Shown: positions 33,343-41,943 of the stretch, piece after piece | Layout of the letters: the number at the start of each line of letters is the position of its first letter | How positions within the stretch are numbered: the stretch's first letter is position 1 | Assembly: GCF_000282455.1 (NCBI RefSeq) | Contig: NZ_AKJG01000161.1 | Span: 1 to 64,000 of the forward strand | From: Pseudomonas sp. GM74 | GTDB taxonomy: Bacteria > Pseudomonadota > Gammaproteobacteria > Pseudomonadales > Pseudomonadaceae | Reading direction: 5' to 3' | Length of the DNA stretch: 64,000 bases | Position numbers and translations under genes: made by a program | Notes under the pieces: generated by a model | What the model was told of the DNA's origin: nothing | The model's database searches: none | The model's input: the letters and a program-made list of their open reading frames with translations, nothing else

Positions 33343-34554
33343 ATGCCCATTGCCTTGCTCGCGCTGACCCTCAGCGCCTTTGCCATCGGGACGACAGAGT
33401 TCGTCATCGTTGGCCTGTTACCCACTATTGGCGCCGACCTCGGCGTCAGCCTGCCGTCCGCCGGCCTGCTGGTCAGCCTGTATGCCCTTGGCGTCGCCGT
33501 CGGCGCCCCGGTGCTGACCGCCCTCACCGGCAAGGTTCCGCGCAAGTTGCTGCTGTTGTCGCTGATGGTGCTGTTCACCCTCGGCAACCTGCTGGCGTGG
33601 CAAGCACCAGGTTACGAGTCGCTGATCCTCGCACGGATCGTCACCGGCCTGGCCCACGGGGTGTTTTTCTCGATCGGCTCGACCATCGCCACCAGTCTAG
33701 TGCCGAAGGAAAAAGCCGCCAGCGCGATTGCCATCATGTTCACCGGCCTGACCGTGGCGCTGGTCACAGGCGTGCCGCTGGGGACATTCATCGGCCAGCA
33801 TTTCGGCTGGCGTGAAACCTTCCTTGCCGTTTCGGTCCTGGGCGTGATCGCCTTCATCGGCAGCCTGATCTACGTGCCGAAAAATATCGCCCACAGCAAA
33901 CCCGCATCGTTGTTGCAGCAATTGCAGGTGCTCAAGCAACCGCGCCTGCTGCTGGTGTATGCCATGACGGCCGTCGGCTACGGCGGCTCGTTCATTGCCT
34001 TCACCTTCCTCGCGCCGATTCTTCAGGACCTCTCCGGCTTCAGCGCCGGCACCGTTAGCCTGGTGCTGCTGGTCTACGGTATCTCCGTGGCCGTCGGCAA
34101 CATCTGGGGCGGCAAGCTCGCGGACAAGCGCGGCCCGATCAACGCCCTTAAAATCATCTTTGCCCTGCTCGCCGCCGTGTTGTTCGTGCTGACCTTCACT
34201 GCCGGCAATCCGTGGCTGGCGCTGGCCACCGTGCTGGTCTGGGGGGCGGTGGCATTCGGCAACGTGCCGGGGTTGCAGGTGTATGTGGTGCGTCAGGCCG
34301 AGCATCACACCCCGCAGGCGGTGGACGTGGCGTCCGGCCTGAACATCGCGGCATTCAACCTCGGCATTGCTGGTGGCGCCTGGGGCGGCGGCCTGATCGT
34401 CGCCCACATGGGGTTGATTCATACCGCATGGATCGGTGGCCTGGTGGTGTTGGTGGCGCTGGCATTGACCGCGTGGAGTGGACGTCTTGATCGCCTCGGC
34501 CCGGTGTTCGCCGAACCGGCTGAAGGCTCTGCCCGCATTATCGCCGGCCACTGA
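33343..34554 (+). CDS. MFS transporter, AraJ/YdhP-type (DHA1 drug/sugar exporter)
   Basis: The 403-residue protein has twelve hydrophobic helices, beginning IALLALTLSAFAIGTTEFVIVGLLP, a hallmark of the AraJ/YdhP/NepI group. The loop between helices 2 and 3 holds the KVPRK-type motif A. Substrate unknown; arabinose-like sugars, purine nucleosides or drugs are exported by relatives. It stands alone, divergent from the MscS gene. Confidence 0.88.
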   Translation: MPIALLALTLSAFAIGTTEFVIVGLLPTIGADLGVSLPSAGLLVSLYALGVAVGAPVLTALTGKVPRKLLLLSLMVLFTLGNLLAWQAPGYESLILARIVTGLAHGVFFSIGSTIATSLVPKEKAASAIAIMFTGLTVALVTGVPLGTFIGQHFGWRETFLAVSVLGVIAFIGSLIYVPKNIAHSKPASLLQQLQVLKQPRLLLVYAMTAVGYGGSFIAFTFLAPILQDLSGFSAGTVSLVLLVYGISVAVGNIWGGKLADKRGPINALKIIFALLAAVLFVLTFTAGNPWLALATVLVWGAVAFGNVPGLQVYVVRQAEHHTPQAVDVASGLNIAAFNLGIAGGAWGGGLIVAHMGLIHTAWIGGLVVLVALALTAWSGRLDRLGPVFAEPAEGSARIIAGH

Positions 34555-34561
34555 TAAACCC

Positions 34562-34590
34562 TGTGGGAGCGGCGCACCGCCGCTCCCACA
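34562..34590. repeat. Short REP-like hairpin after the MFS gene
   Basis: TGTGGGAGCGGCG (34562-34574) pairs with CGCCGCTCCCACA (34578-34590) across three bases. It is a solo hairpin whose outer half matches the window's REP class but whose inner half differs. It may end the MFS transcript, although no U-run follows. Confidence 0.75.
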
Positions 34591-34695
34591 CTGGATGGAT
34601 GTGAGTTCAAGTCGGGTACCGTCTGTAGCCCCATCGAAACTTTCGCCGCTGCCTCAGGGTCATCCAATGACAGGAGCCGTCAGGCGGGAGGCGAC

Positions 34696-35508
34696 ATGAC
34701 AGCGAATCACACCGATATTCCCGCACACTCAAACGCAACCGAGATGCGGGTACAGGGTTCGTCCGTCACTTGTCGTTTCACCGTGCTGACGGTCAACACC
34801 CATAAAGGCTTCACCGCGTTGAACCGGCGTTTCATCCTGCCGGAACTGCGTGAAGCAGTGCGCAGTGTGTCTGCCGATGTGGTGTTTTTGCAGGAAGTCC
34901 ACGGCACTCACGAACAGCATCCCAGGCGCTACACCAACTGGCCGGCGATGCCGCAATACGAGTTCCTCGCCGACAGCCTGTGGCCGCAGTTCGCCTATGG
35001 CCGCAATGCAGTGTATCCGGCGGGCGATCACGGCAATGCGTTGTTGTCGAAGTTCCAGATCATCCGCCACGACAACCTCGACGTGTCCTTCAGCGGTCAC
35101 GAGAACCGCGGGCTCTTGCATTGCGTGTTGCGCTTGCCCGGCGACGGCCAGGAAGTGCATGCCATTTGCGTACACCTGGGGTTGCTCGAAACCCATCGCA
35201 CCGCGCAACTGAAGCTGCTCGCCCAGCGCCTGGACGTCCTGCCGGGAGACGCCCCGGTGATTGTCGCCGGGGACTTCAACGATTGGCGCCAGCGCGCCGA
35301 TGCATTGCTCAAGCCCAGCGGTTTACGCGAAGTCTTCGCCGCGCATCATGGCAAACCGGCGCGCAGTTTCCCCGCGCGCTGGCCGGCACTGCGCCTGGAC
35401 CGCATCTACGTACGCAACCTCAAGGCCAGCCATCCGCAAGTGCTGACCTCCCGGCCCTGGTCGCACCTTTCCGACCACGCTCCGCTGTCGGTGGAGATCG
35501 AGCTATGA
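34696..35508 (+). CDS. ybhP: Endonuclease/exonuclease/phosphatase-family protein (YbhP-like)
   Basis: The 270-residue EEP-fold hydrolase has the metal and catalytic positions N34 (NTHKG), E67 (FLQEVHG), D193/N195 (GDFND), RLDRIYVR and the C-terminal SDHAPLS histidine. EEP members cleave phosphodiesters in DNA, phospholipids or inositol phosphates. Here the gene overlaps clsB (ATGA) and precedes ybhN, the same order as E. coli ybhPON, so a lipid substrate is more likely than DNA. That is an inference. Confidence 0.88.
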   Translation: MTANHTDIPAHSNATEMRVQGSSVTCRFTVLTVNTHKGFTALNRRFILPELREAVRSVSADVVFLQEVHGTHEQHPRRYTNWPAMPQYEFLADSLWPQFAYGRNAVYPAGDHGNALLSKFQIIRHDNLDVSFSGHENRGLLHCVLRLPGDGQEVHAICVHLGLLETHRTAQLKLLAQRLDVLPGDAPVIVAGDFNDWRQRADALLKPSGLREVFAAHHGKPARSFPARWPALRLDRIYVRNLKASHPQVLTSRPWSHLSDHAPLSVEIEL

Positions 35509-36797
35509 GCAGCCAGTCGATGGAAAAAAACACGCTGGAACACATCCCCGCTCCGCCCACCTTCGAGCCGACAGCGGTCGATGTCGAATATGGCTGGCAA
35601 GGCAGCAATCGGGTCGAGTTGCTGGAAAATGGCGAGGCGTACTTTCCCCGGGTGTTTGAAGCCCTGCGCCGGGCGCAAAGTGAAATCCTGCTGGAAACCT
35701 TCATCGTGTTCGAGGACAAGGTCGGCAATGAGCTGCAACAGATCCTGATCGAAGCCGCTCAACGCGGCGTGCGCACCACCGTCAGCCTCGACGGCTTTGG
35801 CTGCGGCGAACTGAGTACCGGGTTTCTCACCGCCCTGACCGCCGCCGGTGTGCATCTGCAAATGTTCGACCCGGCACCGAAGCGCCTGGGCATCCGCACC
35901 AACTGGTTCCGGCGCCTGCACCGCAAGATTGTGGTGGTCGATGGCACCGTAGCGTTCGTCGGCGGGATCAACTTTTCCGCCGATCATCTGGCCGATTTCG
36001 GCCCCGAGGCCAAACAGGATTATTCCGTAGAAGTGCAAGGCCCGGCCGTGGCCGATATCCATCACTTTGCCCTGCTGCAATGCGGTCGCCCGGCGCACGC
36101 CAAATACTGGTGGCAACACCGTCGGCAGCGGCGCTCGGAACTGGCCTTCAACGACCACGATGGCCAGGTGCGGCTGGTGTACCGCGACAATGGGGAACAC
36201 CAGACCGACATCGAGGAAGTTTACCGCCATGTATTGCGCCAGGCGCAGCGCCGGGTGGTGATCGCCAACGCCTACTTCTTTCCCGGTTTCCGTTTGCTGC
36301 GCGAGATCCGCAACGCGGCCCGCCGAGGCGTGGATGTGCGGCTGATCCTGCAGGGCCAGCCAGACATGCGGGTGGCAAGGCTCGCGGCGCGTATGACCTA
36401 CGATTACTTGCTCAAATCCGGGGTGAAGATCTACGAGTATTGCGACCGCCCGCTGCACGGCAAGGTCGCACTGGTGGATGAGGACTGGAGCACCGTTGGC
36501 TCGAGCAACCTCGACCCGTTGAGCCTGTCGATGAATCTGGAAGCCAACGTGCTGATCCGCGACCGTGGCTTCAACCGAGTTCTGTTCGATCGCCTGGAAG
36601 ACCTCAGCGACAACCATTGCAAGGCCATGTCTCACGACATCGCGCCACGCGGGCGGGTCTGGCACATGACCATCGGTTTTCTGGTGTTTCACTTCCTGCG
36701 GCATTTCCCGGCATGGGCCGGTTGGTTGCCGGCGCATAAACCTCGCCTGAAACCCTTCCCCCCTCCAACCGGGAGCGCTGACCATGAACCGCGCTGA
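35505..36797 (+). CDS. clsB: Cardiolipin synthase B
   Basis: The 430-residue phospholipase-D superfamily enzyme has two HKD motifs: H139/K141/D146 (HRKIVVVD) and H318/K320/D325 (HGKVALVD). ClsB makes cardiolipin, and in E. coli also phosphatidylglycerol, by transphosphatidylation. The start at 35505 overlaps the ybhP stop by 4 bp; the long frame upstream is a shadow of ybhP. The C-terminus overlaps ybhN by 14 bp. No N-terminal membrane helices are seen, as expected for ClsB rather than ClsA. Confidence 0.92.
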   Translation: MSSQSMEKNTLEHIPAPPTFEPTAVDVEYGWQGSNRVELLENGEAYFPRVFEALRRAQSEILLETFIVFEDKVGNELQQILIEAAQRGVRTTVSLDGFGCGELSTGFLTALTAAGVHLQMFDPAPKRLGIRTNWFRRLHRKIVVVDGTVAFVGGINFSADHLADFGPEAKQDYSVEVQGPAVADIHHFALLQCGRPAHAKYWWQHRRQRRSELAFNDHDGQVRLVYRDNGEHQTDIEEVYRHVLRQAQRRVVIANAYFFPGFRLLREIRNAARRGVDVRLILQGQPDMRVARLAARMTYDYLLKSGVKIYEYCDRPLHGKVALVDEDWSTVGSSNLDPLSLSMNLEANVLIRDRGFNRVLFDRLEDLSDNHCKAMSHDIAPRGRVWHMTIGFLVFHFLRHFPAWAGWLPAHKPRLKPFPPPTGSADHEPR

Positions 36798-37770
36798 GCC
36801 CGACACGGCAACTCACGCCAAAAGCGATGGCAAGTCGCACTGGAGTCGCTGGAAACGACCGCTGACGATGCTGTTTTTCCTGATGCTGATCGTGCTGTTC
36901 ACCATGCTCGCCCAGCGCCTCGAATGGAACGAAGTGTTCGATAACCTGGCTGACTTCAAGGTGCGCACACTGATTATTGCGTCGGGGCTGACCCTGGTGA
37001 GTTTTCTGGTGTACGCCTGCTTCGACCTGATCGGCCGCACCTACATCCGCCAGAACCTGACCTGGAAGCAGATCCTGCCCGTGGGGATCATCAGCTACGC
37101 CTTCAACCTGAACCTGAGCGCCTGGGTCGGCGGTATCGCCATGCGTTACCGGCTGTATTCGCGGCTAGGGGTCAGCAAGAGCAACATCGCGAAGATCCTT
37201 GGCCTGAGCCTGGCGACCAACTGGTTCGGCTACATGGTCATTGCCGGAGCCGTGTTCAGCAGCGGGCTGGTGCGTATGCCGCCGGGCTGGAAGCTCAACA
37301 GCAGTGCGCTGCAAGGCGTGGGGGTCTTGTTGTTGCTGTTGAGCGCCGGCTACCTGGTGGCGTGCCGGTTTGCCAAACGTCGGGAGTGGGCGATTCGCGG
37401 TATCGAAATCGACCTCCCGTCCTTGCGCATGGCGGTGCTGCAACTGACCCTCGGTGCGCTGAACTGGTCGCTGATGGCCGCGGTGATCTTCACCTTGCTG
37501 CCGAGCAAACTGGACTATCCACTGGTACTGGGCGTGCTGTTGATCAGCGCCATCGCCGGGGTCATCACCCACATCCCGGCCGGGCTCGGCGTGCTCGAGG
37601 CGGTGTTCGTGGCGCTGCTGCAACACGAGGTTTCGCGGGGCAGCCTGGTGGCCGGGCTGCTGGCCTATCGGGCGATTTATTTCATCCTGCCGCTATTGAT
37701 TGCCCTGGTGATGTACCTGTTGGTGGAGGCCAAGGCCAAGGCGTTGCGGATTACCAAAAAACCCAAATGA
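36784..37770 (+). CDS. ybhN: YbhN-family membrane protein (lysylphosphatidylglycerol synthase TM-like)
   Basis: The 328-residue integral membrane protein (UPF0104) has about eight helices and the family stretch FNLNLSAWVGGIAMRYRLYS, then ITHIPAGLGVLEAVF. It is homologous to the flippase half of MprF but lacks the aminoacyl transferase half. It ends the ybhP-clsB-ybhN operon, overlapping clsB. A role in anionic lipid transport or placement is the reasonable guess. Confidence 0.9.
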   Translation: MNRAEPDTATHAKSDGKSHWSRWKRPLTMLFFLMLIVLFTMLAQRLEWNEVFDNLADFKVRTLIIASGLTLVSFLVYACFDLIGRTYIRQNLTWKQILPVGIISYAFNLNLSAWVGGIAMRYRLYSRLGVSKSNIAKILGLSLATNWFGYMVIAGAVFSSGLVRMPPGWKLNSSALQGVGVLLLLLSAGYLVACRFAKRREWAIRGIEIDLPSLRMAVLQLTLGALNWSLMAAVIFTLLPSKLDYPLVLGVLLISAIAGVITHIPAGLGVLEAVFVALLQHEVSRGSLVAGLLAYRAIYFILPLLIALVMYLLVEAKAKALRITKKPK

Positions 37771-37780
37771 TTTGGGGTGA

Positions 37781-37898
37781 GCATGCGGACGCCTTCGCGG
37801 GCAAGCCCGCTCCCACAGTTGATCGGTGATGAACACATTCTTTGTGAACACCTGCAGACATTGTGGGAGCGGGCTTGCCCGCGAAGGCGTCCGCATGC
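37781..37898. repeat. REP doublet with unusually long arms
   Basis: The arms 37781-37817 and 37862-37898 are perfect inverted copies over 37 bp. The usual 24-bp REP core is extended by GCATGCGGACGCC at the outer end. The spacer is 44 bp. It lies between the convergent ybhN and hydrolase genes. Confidence 0.92.
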
Positions 37899-37908
37899 AC
37901 ACCGCAAA

Positions 37909-38667
37909 TCACTGGGATTGAATAATGCTCAACCGCTCCCCGACCACCATCTCGGTAATCCAGTCGACAAGGATAGAGGTGTAGGCCTGCTGGGAAACCG
38001 GGTCGCTCAAGGCGTGGTCGGCACCGTCGATGATGCGGTGGGTCAGCGAGTGAGTCTGCTGGCAGGCCGCCCGGTAGCTCATGATCGTCGCATGGGGCAC
38101 GTAGTCGTCGGTCTCCGACTGCACTAACAGCACATCCCCGGTGAATTGTGAGCAGGCATGCAAGGCACGATTGCTGTCGGCGCACACCAGGGTGCTTCGG
38201 TAGTCGCGCAAATCCAGCTTGTCCAGATCGCGTTTCGGCGCGTGCCATTGCTCGTCGCGATACAGCGCCGGCACCCGCAGCGCCAGCCAGCGAACGGGCC
38301 TCAGCGAAGTCAGAATCGAGGCCAGATACCCCCCATAACTGGTGCCGACCACGGCAATCGCCGAGGTATCGAGGGCCGGGTGCGCGAGCAAGCGGTCATA
38401 GGCTGCCAGCAGGTCGCGCAGATTGTCCTCCCGGGTCACCCGGGACAATGGAATGCCGGTGCCACCGGTGTGCCCGCGCAGGTCGAAGGTCAGGCATACA
38501 CACCCCAAACCGGCGATGCCTTTGGCGCGCTCCAGGTCCCGCTCCTGACTACCGCCCCAACCGTGCACAAAAAGTACGCCGGGGACTTTCGATTTGGGGC
38601 TCAGAAAAGTCCCGCTCATCTGTTCGTTATCGATATCGATCTGAATGGATTCGCTTCTAGCCGTCAT
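37909..38667 (-). CDS. Alpha/beta hydrolase (dienelactone hydrolase/acylpeptidase-like)
   Basis: The 252-residue protein has an oxyanion motif HGWGGSQ near 35, nucleophile S110 in GTSYGG, an acidic residue at D187/D188 (SETDDYVP) and H218 (DGADHAL), a complete triad. No signal peptide. The substrate is unknown. The start overlaps the end of the DUF3182 gene by 11 bp, so the two are translated together. Confidence 0.85.
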   Translation of the reverse strand: MTARSESIQIDIDNEQMSGTFLSPKSKVPGVLFVHGWGGSQERDLERAKGIAGLGCVCLTFDLRGHTGGTGIPLSRVTREDNLRDLLAAYDRLLAHPALDTSAIAVVGTSYGGYLASILTSLRPVRWLALRVPALYRDEQWHAPKRDLDKLDLRDYRSTLVCADSNRALHACSQFTGDVLLVQSETDDYVPHATIMSYRAACQQTHSLTHRIIDGADHALSDPVSQQAYTSILVDWITEMVVGERLSIIQSQ

Positions 38668-39766
38668 AGGATTTAACCGTTACGTACTTGAGGAGAAATT
38701 CACTGCTTTGCGCCGGCCCGCGATACACCTCGATGGCATCTGTCGGCAGCGGCTGATCAATGTAGGTTTCCACCGAAGACACACGAATCGCGCGCATCCC
38801 CGGATCGTTGACGAAACTCTGCAAAGCCGCCACCTCGGCACTGCTGGCACCGCCCATGCGCCAGGATTGTTCGAGCACGCCGCTGCGCTGTTTGCCGTCG
38901 CTATCGATGCCCTGAGCGATGTCGTAGTTGCGCCGTGACGCATAGAAACGCGGATAGGCTTCATCCGCGGCGCTGTCGAACACCTGCGCCTGCCTGATAG
39001 CCATCCGCACGTCATCGGCCAGGTCCAGCTTCAGTAAATCGTCATAGCTGCCCTGCACCACCAACAGGTTCGAGCCGCCATACACTTCCTCGCCCTCAGC
39101 GTCTTTGGTCAAGTATTGATCACCGCAGTAACTCAGCACCTTGTCGCCGATGAAACTCTGGCCGACGCTGTGGGTAATCACCTGATCAAGATCCTGCTCC
39201 AGCACCACACCTTCGGTGAAGGTCGCGTCAGCCTCGGGCCTGGCCAGAATTTCATCGAACTCGTCGAGGTTTTTGATCACTTCCTGACCACGTCCGGCGC
39301 AGGCATGAATCGGTTTCAGGCGGATCGGCCCGGTGTACAACAGTTGTTCCGCCGCCGGGCGCGCATCCTTCAGGGAGAACACGCTGAGACCGTCGAGCAC
39401 CACGCTGCGCACCCGCTCGGAAAACAACGGCGCCCAGCCTGGCGGCGCATGGGCGTGGCGGTTGAGCAATCCGTGGCTGATGGCCTTGGTGCAGATGAAG
39501 TCGTGGTCGACATAACCGCCCCACAAATCCTCCGGTCCCTTGACCCCCAGTTGCCGGGCAGCCGCGGCGCCCACCAGGGTCTGGGTCGGCAACAGGTAGA
39601 GGTCCCGACCGCCATGCAACTGCGGGTCGTAGCTGCCGCCGTACTTGAGCTCCAGTATCTGCGCCAGCCAGCGGGCCAGTGCACGGTTGGTTTCAATTTC
39701 GTGCTCTGGCGCATCGGCGAGCACCGAATGGGCGACCACCAGTTTCCTGCGGTTTGTTGGGGTCAT
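38657..39766 (-). CDS. DUF3182 protein, possible ATP-grasp enzyme
   Basis: The 369-residue protein matches the DUF3182 family by its N-terminus (RKLVVAHSVLADAPEHE) and the central GPIRLKPIHACAGRGQEV. The lysine-then-glycine-rich pattern near K151, followed by a strand ending GVVLEQDLDQ, resembles an ATP-grasp fold (nucleotide-dependent carboxylate-amine ligases). This is my inference; no reaction is known. First gene of a pair with the hydrolase. The ATG has GGGGGAT upstream. Confidence 0.75.
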   Translation of the reverse strand: MTPTNRRKLVVAHSVLADAPEHEIETNRALARWLAQILELKYGGSYDPQLHGGRDLYLLPTQTLVGAAAARQLGVKGPEDLWGGYVDHDFICTKAISHGLLNRHAHAPPGWAPLFSERVRSVVLDGLSVFSLKDARPAAEQLLYTGPIRLKPIHACAGRGQEVIKNLDEFDEILARPEADATFTEGVVLEQDLDQVITHSVGQSFIGDKVLSYCGDQYLTKDAEGEEVYGGSNLLVVQGSYDDLLKLDLADDVRMAIRQAQVFDSAADEAYPRFYASRRNYDIAQGIDSDGKQRSGVLEQSWRMGGASSAEVAALQSFVNDPGMRAIRVSSVETYIDQPLPTDAIEVYRGPAQSSEFLLKYVTVKSYDG

Positions 39767-40067
39767 GCATCCCCCTTCAATCGACGCTTGATGAATGTAG
39801 CTGAAGGGGTGCAGGGATCAGGCCAAGGCCCGTTACGGCAAAAGGGGTTTTAAATCAGCCCGTTGCGTAGAAAGTGATGGCATTGGGCCTGTTTTATTCT
39901 GCACGACGCCCTTTGATACTCCGGCATTTTGCACGACTCCAGCCCACACACCCGACCTTGTGGGAGCGAGCTTGCTCGCGATAGCGGTGTTCCAGACACA
40001 TCAATGTTGAATGTCATGCCCTCATCGCGAGCAAGCTCGCTCCCACAGGGGATCGGGGGTGATGCGA
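39767..40067. other. Intergenic region with REP doublet
   Basis: This 301-bp gap separates the DUF3182 gene from the GlxA-type regulator gene; both genes are on the minus strand. Apart from the REP doublet at 39959-40047 I see an AT-rich stretch near 39890-39930 that may hold the promoter of the DUF3182 gene, but no convincing -35/-10 pair and no supported open frame. Confidence 0.6.
39959..40047. repeat. REP doublet, GAGCGAGCTTGCTCGCGAT sub-type
   Basis: Perfect 24-bp inverted arms at 39959-39982 and 40024-40047 with a 41-bp spacer. Together with 30872-30970 it represents the second sub-type of REP in the window; its spacer length equals that of the other member. Confidence 0.9.
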
Positions 40068-41060
40068 CTACCGTGCAACCGATCCAGGGCTCACCCCGAA
40101 CCGCATCCGATAATCACTCGGCGCCAGCCCGGTGATTTTCTTGAACGTCGCGCGAAACGCCCCGGGGTCCTGATAACCCACGGTCCAGGCGATGTGGTCA
40201 ATGGTGCCGTTGGTGAATTCGAGCATTTCCCGGGCCTTGCCGACTCGCAGATGCTGGCAGTATTCGGTGGGTTTGAGCCCGGTTGCGGCGCGGAAGCGGC
40301 GCAGGAAGGTGCGTTCTTCCAGCCCTGCCTTTTCGGCCATTGCCGCCAGCGACACATCGGTCGCCCCGGTGCTTTGCAGCCAGTGCTGCACCTTGAGGAT
40401 CGCCGCATCGCCGTGGCTGAGGATCGGCGCAAAATTGCTGCCGCACTCACTGGCGCTGTCGCTGTGTTCCACCACCAGAAAACGTGCGGTATGGGTGGCG
40501 ATGCTCGGCCCCAGCAGCCGGTTGACCAGGCGCAGACCCAGTTCCGACCAGGCCATCAGTCCGGCGGTGGTAATCAGGTCGCCGTCATCGACAATCGGCG
40601 TATCGGCCTTGAGCCGGATCGCCGGATAACGTTCGGCGAAGGCTTTGGCCGAGGTCCAGTGAGTCGTGGCGCTGCGACCGTCGAGCAGACCACTTTCGGC
40701 CAACAGGATAGAACCCACGCAAACCCCGCCCAGTGTCGCACCGCTGGCATGTTGCTCATGCAACCAGCGGATCAATCCCTGTGACGCCTGGCCCTCGGAA
40801 AAACCGGCAATCGAAGGCGGAATCAACACGGCCACCAGGGCGCGCTCCGGGCCAGGATGGCTGTCGAACACCCGATCCGGTGGCCGATCGCCTTCGACCT
40901 GCCAATGGCTGACCCGCAACAGCGGCAACTGCGCAGACTGATGCTCGGCGGCGATCCGGTTGGCCACCCCGAACAAATCCGTCAAGCCATGCACCGCCGC
41001 CATCTGCGCGCCGGGATAGATCAGCACACCGAGTTCGGCGATTGCCCTTTCTGCGTCCAT
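40068..41060 (-). CDS. GlxA-family transcriptional regulator (DJ-1/PfpI + AraC HTH)
   Basis: The 330-residue protein has an N-terminal DJ-1/PfpI-like domain (about 8-185; LGVLIYPGAQMAAVHGLTDL, LGGVCVGSILLAESGLLDG) and a C-terminal AraC double helix-turn-helix (about 225-320; GLEERTFLRRFRAATGLKP, GYQDPGAFRATFKKITGLAP). Relatives sense small amines or amino-acid derivatives. It is divergent from a cysteine hydrolase across 101 bp, which is probably its target. The start was taken at the ATG giving MDAERAIAELG. Confidence 0.88.
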   Translation of the reverse strand: MDAERAIAELGVLIYPGAQMAAVHGLTDLFGVANRIAAEHQSAQLPLLRVSHWQVEGDRPPDRVFDSHPGPERALVAVLIPPSIAGFSEGQASQGLIRWLHEQHASGATLGGVCVGSILLAESGLLDGRSATTHWTSAKAFAERYPAIRLKADTPIVDDGDLITTAGLMAWSELGLRLVNRLLGPSIATHTARFLVVEHSDSASECGSNFAPILSHGDAAILKVQHWLQSTGATDVSLAAMAEKAGLEERTFLRRFRAATGLKPTEYCQHLRVGKAREMLEFTNGTIDHIAWTVGYQDPGAFRATFKKITGLAPSDYRMRFGVSPGSVAR

Positions 41061-41161
41061 TGTCAGTTTTCCCCCTTCTATTGTCGGTGCGGCCAATCCC
41101 CGGATCGTCTGCCAGGGCCAATACTTGATTCCACACCAACACACACTTCGAGGAAACAGTC

Positions 41162-41722
41162 ATGGCCAAGCAAGCGCTCATCGTAGTCGATATCCAGAAC
41201 GACTACTTCCCCCAAGGCAAGTGGCCGCTGGTCGGTGCCGACGCCGCCGCAGACAACGCCGTCCGCCTGATCAAGGCCTTCCGCGACGCAGGGGATTCGG
41301 TGGTGCATATCCGCCATGAATTCACCTCCGAAGAGGCGCCGTTTTTCACCCCGAACTCCGAAGGCGCCAAGCTGCATCCCAAGGTCCTCAACCGCGCCGA
41401 CGAACCGGTGGTACTCAAGCATTTCGTCAACTCGTTCCGTGAAACCGAACTGAAATCGATCCTCGACGAACAAGGCATCAGGGAACTGGTGGTCGTGGGC
41501 AGCATGAGCCACATGTGCGTGGACGGCATCACCCGTGCGGCGGCGGATTTTGGCTATACAGTCACCGTGATCCACGACGCCTGCGCCACCCGTGACCTGG
41601 AGTTCAATGGCGTGACAGTTCCGGCGGTGCAGGTTCATGCGGCGTTCATGGCGGCCCTGGCGTTTGCGTATGCCAGCGTGGTGTCGACCAACGAGTTCCT
41701 GATAGGAAGCCAGAAGGTGTAA
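41162..41722 (+). CDS. Isochorismatase-fold cysteine hydrolase
   Basis: The 186-residue protein has the full catalytic triad of the family, D10 (VVDIQNDY), K86 (VVLKHFVNSF) and C119 (GSMSHMCVDG). The SMSHMC cis-peptide region is close to nicotinamidase-like amidases such as YcaC and N-carbamoyl hydrolases. Substrate unknown. GAGGA lies 9 nt before the ATG. Probably activated by the divergent GlxA-type regulator. Confidence 0.9.
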   Translation: MAKQALIVVDIQNDYFPQGKWPLVGADAAADNAVRLIKAFRDAGDSVVHIRHEFTSEEAPFFTPNSEGAKLHPKVLNRADEPVVLKHFVNSFRETELKSILDEQGIRELVVVGSMSHMCVDGITRAAADFGYTVTVIHDACATRDLEFNGVTVPAVQVHAAFMAALAFAYASVVSTNEFLIGSQKV

Positions 41723-41751
41723 ACCTCATTCAGGACGAGACAGCAAAAATG

Positions 41752-41786
41752 AAAAAGCCCATGGCCTCACATGCCATGGGCTTTTT
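41752..41786. terminator. Rho-independent terminator of the hydrolase gene
   Basis: A 14-bp perfect stem, AAAAAGCCCATGGC (41752-41765) with GCCATGGGCTTTTT (41773-41786), loop of 7 and a U-run, 30 bp after the stop codon. It could also work on the minus strand. Confidence 0.9.
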
Positions 41787-41943
41787 ATTGCCAGTGAGTC
41801 TGGACGATCTGCATCGAACGCAATACCGCCAGAACCCTGGAAAGTCATGCCAAAGCCAACAATCACTCCACTCCCTACGCATACGCCGGGGATGTTGCTT
41901 TCACCCATGCCACTCTCTGGATAACTCACTGGAAGCCTGAACA

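Noticed and set aside
7175..40047. CRISPR-like appearance of repeated elements
   Set aside because: The repeats are inverted pairs scattered over more than 30 kb between genes, not a direct-repeat array with unique spacers, and there are no cas genes.
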